64,000 nucleotides of DNA from Cliona cf. orientalis. Lineage: Eukaryota; Porifera; Demospongiae; Clionaida; Clionaidae. Position numbers and translations under genes: made by a program. Location of the stretch: NCBI GenBank assembly GCA_963930775.1, contig OZ005699.1, positions 4,671,501 through 4,735,500 of the forward strand, in the 5' to 3' direction. The notes under the pieces are model-generated. The model did not search any database. It was not told the DNA's origin and saw only the letters and a program-made list of their open reading frames with translations. Below, piece by piece: positions 20,001 to 61,693 of this stretch; position 1 is the first letter of the stretch; each line of letters opens with the position of its first letter.

Positions 20001-22779
20001 GCTGTAAGATATGAGACTCAGAGAAGCTCTTACATGAATTTTATAACAAAGGTGTACACAGTCTGTCCCCCCCAAAACTACAGGTTTGTAAACATCTCAG
20101 CGGTATGTTACTACCCTCATTAGCACATGAACCGTAATCAGTGTATACATAGCTATATGGTATTGTACAAACCCTCTCCCCACCCTAGTTAGTGTTTTTA
20201 CATTATTAATAACCATCTGTACAGTGCGCATGCACAGATGAAAGCAGCACGAACTTTGAACCTATTTTGCGTAGACCACACCCCTCAATGCAGGTCAATA
20301 GCAGCTGTTCGAACTCATCCTTGCAATGGCAGTGTTCTCGCTCTGCTCAAATGTTGAATCTACCACCAAACCTGAAAGATTAGAGCAGGCCTCTTGAAAT
20401 GCACGATACTTTAGGGGTGGATCCAGGATTTATCAGAGGGGGGGATTCTTGGTTAAACGGTATGTGCTTGAAGTGCGCGCAAAATTTTAAGCCACGCCTA
20501 CTTTGCTAGTTGACCACGCCCATTTATCGCTAGCTCGCCTGTTTGAGGTCTTATGACGCACTCCAAGATTTCAAATCGACCAAATATTCACTAGAAACAT
20601 CCAAGTAGGTGAGCTAAAGACAGAGACTAGTACTGTAGCTAGCTAAAAGGCATGGAGATTCTATGAAGCCTAGATTTTACACTACTACACAGGCTAGGTA
20701 CTTGACAGCTAGTCAGAAAGGGGGATTTATCCAAACCCATTGAACCCCCTCTGGATCCGCCACAGTACTTCACACCGTTCATTGGATAAATAAATGCATC
20801 TCTATGGCCATGGACCCTTATTTGTGCATATGGCATAGTCTCGCTAGCCATACCCTTCAATCTCAAATGAAAGAGGGTCTGGTGACCATGCGTATAGCTA
20901 GTTGTTCCGTCGGAATGCAATAATTAAAATAATGTCACGGGTAACCGCAAACAATGCGGGGCCGACTGTATTGCGTGCCGCCAGTAAAGCGTTGCCAAGC
21001 AATAAATTCAAATCTTGAATCTGATTGGACGTGACCGGATCCTATCACCAGAACAACTCATTGTATGCATGCACGGTTCTGACCAATCGTGCACCTATTG
21101 AACTTGTAGCAGAATGCATCTCATATGCCCTCCAGATAAGGACACGGACTATATAAGAAAAGAGATTGTCTGAAAAATACTATATTATAGTAGTACTGTG
21201 TCAATATTAATTTTATCTCATTTCAGACTCAAGCCAATGGTGAGATGAGGCCTAGCAAAGCGTTTAAAACTGTGCTCCAGAATGAAGGACTGAGGGGCCT
21301 CTATGCTGGGAATGGTGTTAATTGTATTCGTGTATTTCCTTTCTCTGCGATTGTTTGTTTGGTGTATGCCAATCTGGCTAGGGTATGTACAGTGCTCCAC
21401 AGAAAGGGTCTGAATTTTATTTAGATATGTAGGTGATAATTTTAAAGGGATTAATTGTACTCAGACACTTAACTCTATTCTATCCATGACTGCTTTGAAA
21501 CTTCGTTTACCACAAGCATTGCAATTTTATGTTTACCTGATTGTTGTATTTGTGGCATTCAGGAACCCACAAAAATTAATAAAGGATAGTGTATATACGT
21601 ACACAACTGCACGTCAAATATTCAAAATTATGTAAGTCCTTATTAATTTTGTTTGTATAATGTAAGAAGCTAGTGTTCGTGCCTGTAGCTAGTGCCAGGG
21701 TGTTACTCATAGAGATCACCTAGTTCTTGATTCTAATGCTTGACGCATATATAGCCTCGTGTGTCATGGGGTCAAATGACTTCGGAATCCACTGACCTTC
21801 TGTAATGGACAGACAGATGGACGGATAACTATAGTATTAACATCTTACAGACTGACGCTGGTGAGCCAAAAAGCAATTTGTACAACAGCAACTAAAACCA
21901 TTTTATGGCTTGATTTATGGACCACCAACATGACCTTATTGGGCTACGAGTACTTTGATGGGGACTGGACTGTGAAATCAGTAGTTCGGATGTATTTTCA
22001 AAATAATTATAGTTTCTTCGTATGGATCATTTTTTGTGGATTTAACTTCGTGCATTTGACTCAGAAATTTCCATTGGATGGTGAACAATCTGTAATCAAT
22101 AGTTTGTGGAGAATGGGAGCAGGTGCTTCGGCAGGCATGACTGCTACACTGCTTACCCATCCATTTGATGTTGTCAGAGCAAGAATTACTGTTCAGCAAA
22201 CCCAACGTTATAGAGGTATTTAGCAGGTTTCTGCTTAAAGTGGGTAATCCTTAATGCCAAAATTATTTCATAGGGCTCTTTCATGGTATACGAGTAATAG
22301 CAGCAACAGAAAATATGGCTGGACTTTATCGTGGAATTGGACCCACACTTACTGCCATTGCTCCTTTCATGGCTGTGCAGCAGGTTGTGTATGACGTCTT
22401 GAAACAAAGAAGCATTGAGAATAGTATCACTCCTACAGCTACTCTCTTTTTTCTTTGTGGCAGTGCAGCTGGAGCTGCAGCACAAACAGTAAGCATGAAT
22501 GAATAAGAATAATTATACATGAAGTTGATACGTGTTAACCTAGATTTAGTATTTCCCTATATATAGGCTGTCTACCCTCTTGAAGTTATTCGAAGAAGAA
22601 TGCAGCTCCATAATGCCAATGCTGTCAATGGACAGACATCATTGTCAATATTCACGAAACTTACTTATCGTCAATTGTTTTCTGGACTTATACCTACGTA
22701 TATCAAGGTTGTTCCAGCTGCTGCCATTAGCTTATTAGTACGAGATGCAGTACTAGGAAGATTGAAAATGTCAAAATAA
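17053..22779 (+). CDS. Calcium-binding mitochondrial carrier (SCaMC, SLC25A23/24/25 type), six exons
   Basis: Predicted ATP-Mg/phosphate exchanger of the inner mitochondrial membrane. Exons are 17,053-17,542, 17,605-17,738, 21,227-21,382, 22,065-22,215, 22,274-22,488 and 22,567-22,779; all junctions are GT-AG and phases agree, giving 452 aa, near the family's usual length. Residues 1-150 hold four EF-hands with loops at about 25-36 ([12 protein letters not shown]), 60-71, 88-99 ([12 protein letters not shown]) and 124-135; the last has E where G is usual. A proline-rich linker (VPPPLPPPS) leads into three solcar repeats with signatures PIEKIK, PFDVVR and PLEVIR, plus [15 protein letters not shown] and GLYRGIGPT. 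The start is the first ATG (a second follows at once). A possible AATAAA lies at 23,042. Intron 2 is swollen by MITEs. SLC25A42-like carriers lack EF-hands, so SCaMC is the better call. Confidence 0.93.
17749..17826. repeat. Hairpin just inside intron 2 of the carrier gene
   Basis: ATAACCAAGGGCTTATCGAG (17,772, continuing CTGCC) pairs with the inverse ending 17,824 over 25 bp with two mismatches. A partial direct copy of the left arm (GCAAGGGCTTATCGAGCC) precedes it. It starts about 10 bases after the splice donor at 17,739. Confidence 0.8.
18068..18492. mobile_element. About 425-bp TIR element in intron 2
   Basis: AGGCCACTGTATTGTTTCAC continuing GAGTA on the left is mirrored on the right by TACTCGTGAAACAATTCATC followed by an extra AAATTGG and AGTGGCCT. 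The minus ORF inside is not recognisable. Confidence 0.6.
18781..19054. repeat. CATGCATG-rich, partly palindromic stretch
   Basis: Multiple AAATTTCATGCAT and TTCCATGCATGGAA blocks in both orientations (18,840-19,040). Possibly derived from the same stock as the minisatellite at 19,630. Confidence 0.45.
19055..19196. mobile_element. About 140-bp MITE with 24-bp TIRs
   Basis: TTGCCATAGTAGAATGACG (continuing ATACC) at the left and GGTATCATCGTTCTACTATG (continuing GCAA) at the right are inverses with two mismatches. TTTCCG motifs lie inward. Non-coding. Confidence 0.8.
19628..19750. repeat. Minisatellite, about 22-bp unit, roughly five copies
   Basis: The unit GGTACAGGCGTATTCCATGC and variants repeat head to tail (GGCATATTCCATGCG, GGCGTATTCCATACA and so on), ending in an ATGCATGCGTGCATGCGTGC alternating purine-pyrimidine tract. 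Confidence 0.75.
19808..19995 (+). mobile_element. Composite of two hairpin MITEs, copy 1
   Basis: The first unit is AGTTACCTGACAGTAATTGG and its inverse (about 70 bp hairpin). It is followed directly by a second unit with ends TTGTTGGTAGTTGACC and GGCAACTACCAACAA. The same two units in the same order occur inverted at 38,803-38,987, so they have spread as one block. Confidence 0.75.
20412..20765. mobile_element. Rep-I hAT-type MITE
   Basis: The left end has GGGGTGGATCCAGG followed by a G-run. The right end has CCCCCTCTGGATCCGCCAC, the inverse of the CAGTGGCGGATCC terminus seen at 3,090. Located in carrier intron 2. Confidence 0.6.
21655..21850. repeat. Dispersed repeat in carrier intron 3
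   Basis: Contains AGAAGCTAGTGTTCGTGCC and a GACAGACAGATGGACGG end. The inverse of this sequence is found at 25,320-25,500, and related sequence at 60,600-60,715. Small family with a purine-rich terminus. Confidence 0.55.
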
Positions 22780-23135
22780 GGCTAGTAGACTATTGCAGAT
22801 TCATCTTTTATTTTTTAAGTATAGCCATGTATTTATTTATTAAATTTTTTATGACATAAAAATTATGATAAAAGCTGCATGGGGATAATAATAGAGGAAT
22901 GTTATGCTGGCTGGTATTACAAGCAATAGCACTATCTCGGGTAAATTTTACAAAGATAATATCTAATACAACAATTTCAAAGGCATGGTGCTAGTTTTCA
23001 CAATTGCTTGCATGTACCTATGTGGTTACATATAACATAACAATAAATTATTATTGTGCAAAAAGACCATCAAAATTAATTTTAGTAAGGAGAGTAAGAC
23101 TTAGTTATAGTAATTGCTCAGGAGTGTTGTGCATA
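22780..23135. other. Intergenic spacer between the carrier and the CCDC42-like gene
   Basis: 356 bp of AT-rich DNA between a stop codon and the next start. It must hold the carrier 3' UTR (candidate AATAAA at 23,042) and the promoter of the downstream gene. No mobile element is seen. Confidence 0.5.
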
Positions 23136-24539
23136 ATGCTCTCTCAACAGGTAAGATTATTGTAGTTACAGAAAGAATTCATGGTGTGAAGTTCATTAAT
23201 TTTTAACCAGTTGAGAGAATCTCTTCAAGGTAGATCTACACTCAGTTTATTGATCAAACAGAAAGAAGAACAAGCAATTGAAGAAGAGATGAGACAAAAG
23301 CAACAAGAATTTAGTGCGAGAATGGAAAATTGCACTCTTAGAAGGAACCAGTTAAAGAAGAAGAAAGAGAGTGTGCATAAATAATATTATGATGATGTCC
23401 AATATATTACATTATCATCATGCAGCTAGGAGGACACATTGAAAGTTTCCATCACATACTTCAAGATAGTGAAATAAGGAAATTTAGGGCAACACAAAAA
23501 ATATACAGCGAGAACAAAGAGTTATCTCTGAGAATGCAGGCAGCTGATGTGCTTTCTACAGATCTTGACAGATCTAATGCAAGGTTCACGTGATGGATAC
23601 ACCAAAATATTACTGGCATGCAATTTTAGGGGTAGCTCTTTTTACAGAAAACTCAAGACCATAAAGAAGATTGCTAAATACAATCGAGTAGCATCGTTTA
23701 TGGACGGTGTACATAATATTGCTCCTCAAGGTCATTGAATTAGTGTAATATATTGATCACATATTATAAACTTTTATTGAAATCCAGGGTACTTGGATGA
23801 AAATCTTTCACCATGTGAAGCAGTAATATCACGTTATCATACCCTAGTACATGCTAAGAAGTACATTCAAAACAAAAGCAATGGAACAATGCAGGAGGTT
23901 AGTGCCATAACCTATAGTATAGCCACTAGCTATCAATGTTTCATAGCTATAAATTAATTAGATGGAGGTTCTCCAAGCAGTGCATATTGCACGCAACACA
24001 GGTCACACAAACCAAGTAATGGTAAGCATATTATTATTACTACCATTATGATACTATGACATTGTCATAATTTTTATGAACAATCCATTCTGAATCAAGG
24101 GACTTTCAACAAGTCTTGCTAATCTAAAAAGTCAATTTGAGAGCTTAAGTGAGAGAAACTTGACAATGCAGGAAGCAATTGACAAGAAAATGGAAGTATA
24201 CCAACAAAAAGTAGGCATTACACAATGACAGCAAGGAAACTATTTTATCACTGGACAATGCACTTCATGCAGCACCAAACCTTGTATGTGGTATTAAATA
24301 CAATTGACAACATAAGTGAAAGCTGCAAGCAATACAGGATTAACCCCATTAAAGAGGACAAAATGTCACCAGCAGAATCAAAACTGAAACACATTCAAGT
24401 ATGCTATATTTACTTGTCATAATATTATTCTTATATAATTATGCTGAATTTTGATAAACTTTACACTGTACTACAGGAGTTTTGCATACATTGGAGTGAA
24501 GTTGTAGCACATGTTTTGCATCAATGGAATGAAACCTAA
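23136..24539 (+). CDS. CCDC42/CFAP73-like coiled-coil protein (DUF4200 family), ten exons
   Basis: Exons are 23,136-23,150, 23,211-23,370, 23,430-23,583, 23,648-23,730, 23,788-23,897, 23,962-24,021, 24,100-24,210, 24,236-24,283, 24,330-24,398 and 24,477-24,539. All are GT-AG and in phase, giving 290 aa with a stop at 24,537. The N-terminal half is charged coiled coil (KQKEEQAIEEEMRQKQQEF, then HIESFHHILQDSEIRKFRA). Then come ISRYHTLVHAKKYI and ETILSLDNALHAAPNL, which line up with the conserved order in CCDC42 and its relatives, axonemal/manchette proteins of motile cilia and sperm. The length is close to that of CCDC42. The smallest intron is only 46 bp (24,284-24,329). The first exon codes for only five residues, so an earlier start cannot be excluded. 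The product is inferred to act in flagellar structure; paralogue identity is uncertain. Confidence 0.8.
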
Positions 24540-24662
24540 GACTTACTACACAGCAGCCAGGATATGAAAACACTTGATGAATGAATCATTGTGTGTGTAT
24601 GTAGATTACAGTGAGTTAATGATATAATTATGTGTTCAGATAGTAGTAAGCTGCATCTAGAT

Positions 24663-58470
<33,808 letters not shown>

Positions 58471-58504
58471 CTATACATCATGTACAGACATATGTATTAT
58501 ATAC

Positions 58505-58797
58505 AACATACATCACAGGGTTTATTTCAAAGGGGGGGGGGGGTAAAAGCCCCCCCCCCCCTAGAAATTTGTTTGTTGGTCCTTAAAGAGAGAGAGAGAT
58601 GTAGCTGTCATCGCATATGCTCTCAGAAGCTACCAGAAGCAATCTCAGGGGTTGTAAAATTCCTGGGGGAGCATGCCCCCAGACCACCCTAGATGGGTGT
58701 GCTTATGCACACACTGTGCTGATTCTTTCCACTTGCCCCCCCCCCATGTCCATATTTTGTGCATGGAAAAAGTGATGATGAGGCTTTACTTATAATT
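58505..58797. other. G/C-run repeat fragment upstream of the first visible DDX43 exon
   Basis: CAGGGTTTATTTCAAAGGG followed by 13-base G- and C-runs that can pair, then CCTGGGGGAGCATGCCCCC. Resembles the ends of the 38,268 element without a matching right TIR. An unseen DDX43 5' exon could lie beyond it. Confidence 0.4.
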
Positions 58798-59118
58798 ATC
58801 GTATTTATTCAAATAGAAGCCGCACGCATGCGCGAACACAATTAAGTGGGCGCGGGTACGATCGCAAGTCATGAACGATCTTTAGTTCCGAGGCAAAAAC
58901 ATGGCAGAAAACGTCCTTGGCTTGGTTCTGTTGCTTATTTATCGATCATCTCTCACATACTTTCAAAATTCAGTCCTGAAAATCGAGTCTATTGTGTTAA
59001 TATCACCAAGAGGTGTCGCTCCAAATTAACAAAAGCCGCCCTCGAATAAGAACCGCCCTCCAGCAAGGCTGAAATTATTAATAGTAGTCGCGGCTAGCAT
59101 TCGAATGAATACGGTATA
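58798..59118. mobile_element. About 320-bp MITE with 26-bp imperfect TIRs
   Basis: ATCGTATTTATTCAAATAGA (continuing AGCCGC) and the inverse GCGGCTAGCATTCGAATGAA (continuing TACGGTAT). Internal GCCGCCCTCGAATAAG and ACCGCCCTCCAGC. The short plus ORF is repeat-derived. Confidence 0.65.
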
Positions 59119-60106
59119 CGATATGTTCGCGTGACAACAATTAGCATCTATACAATATGTTATGGCAACAACTAGGGCTATCCATCATGGTGGCGCTGTT
59201 ATCAAGAACGCTGGACGAGTAACCAATGAACAGCTCATGTGAAACATGAAAGCTGCATACTGCTTTACTAGTATGCAGAGGCAAACCTTGTATCCAGACA
59301 TTCTCTCATTAATAGCAGCGCTCATGGCCAGTGTCGCACAATAATTAGCAAAGGAGACCATTTCAATATTCTGACACCTGAACTTCCACATTTGGTAATT
59401 TTTGTGCTGAGACTTGTAATCATAAACAGCAGCACCTTAAATATTGCATCTCTTCTAATTATTGATAAATTAACAAAACATAATGCTTGAGCTTTAATTG
59501 TTCCCTTCTTGGAGACAAATAATCAACATTCAAGCTGCATGTGCATTCTCTACTCCCATTTTATATCATAATACATATGACATCCTTGGGAGACTATGTA
59601 TATATATTTTCCATAATTCGGCAAAGGGGGTCAAATGAAGTAGCAGAGCCAAACTGTGTGAGCCTAATGTGCACCATCCATGCCATGGGTCCCTATAGCT
59701 ATTTCTTATAAATGAGAGTTAACTAGGGATGGAATGGGCATTGCACACTACCAACTGAATATTATGTGCAAATTGTAAAAGGACACTCGCACCAAGGCCA
59801 TACCAATTTGATTTCACGTTTCACGGACCTGGCGGGTCCATCTCTCAAGATTTTGAAAAATATATAGAGGGCATGGCACCAACAAATGGGGTGGGGAATC
59901 GTGCATTAATTAGAATCCCTCCTTAGAGCCATATGGTGAACAGTACACATAGGTGTCGGGCGAAAGGTGTGGCCTTGGCAATTGCAAGTTCGATCCTAAT
60001 GTTTCTTACACTATCTGAATAATGACCCCGCCCACATGTAAAATTTGAGTCAATGACGATAAATCATGATTTTAGTTTGCCACACCTTAATCGTAACTGC
60101 AGATGA
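59119..60106. other. No gene seen
   Basis: Unassigned DNA. A 68-codon minus ORF (59,185-59,391) has no recognisable family. A GACCTGGCGGGTC hairpin sits at about 59,827. A B-box-like AAGTTCGATCC at 59,986 has no partner A-box. Confidence 0.35.
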
Positions 60107-60535
60107 ACAAAGCGGCTGAACCACCCAAAAGATCCCAGGAAGAAGAGAGGAAATAACCACTGGCAGTCATCCCATACATAAGCGGCGTGAGTGAGCAGAT
60201 CGGAAATTAAAGGCCTATGAGAAGTCAACTTAAGTTTGTCTTTAAATCAGGCCCAACTCTCTGCTCACAATTCACCAAAGTGAAGGACACCTCTCTAAGA
60301 AGAATCTGGCAGGTGTGGTCTACCAGATCCCCTATCAGTGTGTTGAGGTATATGTCAGGAAAATGCAGAGGTGTCTAGAGACACGAATCAAAGAACACAA
60401 GGATGCATGCAACAAGGGGGACATGTGGAAGTCTGCCATCGCTGAGTACCAGTGGGACCAGCAACATCAAGTAGATTGGGACAAAACTAAAGTTGTCTGC
60501 AGAGAAAATCTTCGTTTACTTTAATATCTTCTCAT
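60107..60535 (+). pseudogene. Penelope-like element fragment, GIY-YIG endonuclease end
   Basis: One frame reads PLAVIPYISGVSEQIGN, a linker conserved before the endonuclease in Penelope-like elements. Another, 60,315-60,521, reads VYQIPYQCVEVYVRKMQRCL, ETRIKEHKDACNKGDMWK and SAIAEYQWDQQHQVDW. It matches the GIY-YIG pattern (VY.iPC.cg.vYvGet...Rl.eHk.ac..g...SAiaeH) with the second motif decayed (YVRK for YVGE). At least two frame changes are needed, and the reverse transcriptase is missing. Dead 3' fragment. Confidence 0.65.
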
Positions 60536-60599
60536 GAATCAAGCTGCTTGCGTAACTGGAGGCCACTGAATGTAATTCCACATTTGCCTTGTTCTAGCT

Positions 60600-60715
60600 T
60601 CTACTGAGCTGCTCGATACCAAGAGATAGCTTCTAGTGTCGCGGGGCTCAAATCACTTTCGCTGTCCTTCCATAACAAACAGAAAGACGGACAGACACAC
60701 AACTATACCCTACAA
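60600..60715. repeat. Dispersed repeat, third copy
   Basis: AGCTTCTAGTGTCGCGGGGC, CAAATCACTTTCGC and AGACGGACAGACACACAAC are related to 25,320-25,500 and 21,655-21,850. Confidence 0.5.
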
Positions 60716-60996
60716 TATAACACAGCAATGCATGCATAAACTTACCTATGAAATAATATGCATGTGACTTACCGGTCTACAGGCTGCACACATGGTTTTG
60801 ATGATGCTGCAATGAACGATTCTGTGTACACAAACAAGAAGGCATGGCAATTATACAGAGCTCACAGTGCAATTGAGGATACATGTACAATTACATGCAA
60901 CAACATAAGGGTATTAGGAATACAGAGGGGGGGGCACCCCTGGATCCCCCCCCCCCCCCCCCGAAAGTTGTACTAGCTAATACACATCGTGTTTAT

Positions 60997-61692
60997 CATA
61001 GAGTCGATAGACTCTATAAGTAGGGATGGCACAGATACTCCATATATGTAATACATTACAAATATCAAAATATCTCAAAACAGGTAATTTTGTGAGATTT
61101 CTAAGTATCAACATCAGAATCTACAGCAAATTATCGATCTAACAAGACCAAGATCATTCATCAACTCCATTGTATATGCCAGAACCAGATGTTCAAAAAA
61201 TAGCCATTTTCTCAATATTTCTTTCTGTTTTCTTGGGCTAATTCAAGACTACCATGACCGCTCACCTTAGTTCGAGTATAAATCCACTCCATTTTGGAGC
61301 GCGCACATCTGTAGCACGCTCGTTTTGTGTTATCAGGACAGCGATTTAACTGTGGGTGTGTATAGCGCATTTTGCGAGTGGGTGTGTCTGATTAGCCATT
61401 TTGCCATATAATGCGCATGCTCATATGGCGTTGCCATGGCGAAGTCATGTGACCGATGTTAGTGGCGCGCATGCGCTGGGACCTGCTAGAGTGCTCAAGC
61501 GCTCAGCTCAAAGCTGATCAATCAGCTAAAGATTATGGTGGCTACTACCAAAAGTAAACTTACTGGCCTATAAGATACGCTCCCAAAACAAAAGATTTTC
61601 GTCGCTACTTGGTTCTAAACGGCCTTCATTCAAGTTCGCCGTCAGCCAGCTTCGGGATCGATATAACGAGGGGCGTGGCTTCATTCGCAGGT
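60997..61692 (+). mobile_element. Rep-B copy, full length (about 696 bp)
   Basis: Starts CATAGAGTCGATAGACTCTA (loop variant), runs through GGGCTAATTCAAGAC, TATAAATCCACTCC, GCGCATGC and TTTCATTCAAGTTCGCC-like blocks to CTTCATTCGCAGGTC. No inverse of either end is present at the other. It is the reference for the interrupted copies. The hAT element starts one base after it ends. Confidence 0.8.
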
Positions 61693-61693
61693 C

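Larger units (their letters stand above)
18687..20411. mobile_element. Rep-E copy 1, split by about 1.4 kb of later insertions
   Basis: The left part (18,687-18,780) has CACAATCATGGGATAATGTG and CAGTAAGCTCACATATC. The right part (about 20,213-20,411) has CAGTGCGCATGCACAGATGA, AAGCAGCACGAAC and CATTTCTCGCTCTGCTC-like blocks. The two parts are adjacent in the copies at 39,955 and 56,763, so the intervening DNA was inserted later. No clear TIRs. Confidence 0.6.

Noticed and set aside
21851-21898. Possible extra carrier exon starting ACTGACGCTGGTGAGCC after CTTACAG
   Set aside because: It reaches a stop within 14 codons, and joining 21,382 directly to 22,065 gives the expected uninterrupted carrier sequence (NLAR then KFPLDGEQ).
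24225-24419. 65-codon ORF as a single exon of the CCDC42-like gene
   Set aside because: Its frame cannot be joined to the preceding exon by any available splice pair; the two-exon reading with a 46-bp intron is in phase and resembles CCDC42.
59955-60010. tRNA B-box-like AAGTTCGATCC
   Set aside because: No A-box at the right distance and no acceptor-stem pairing.
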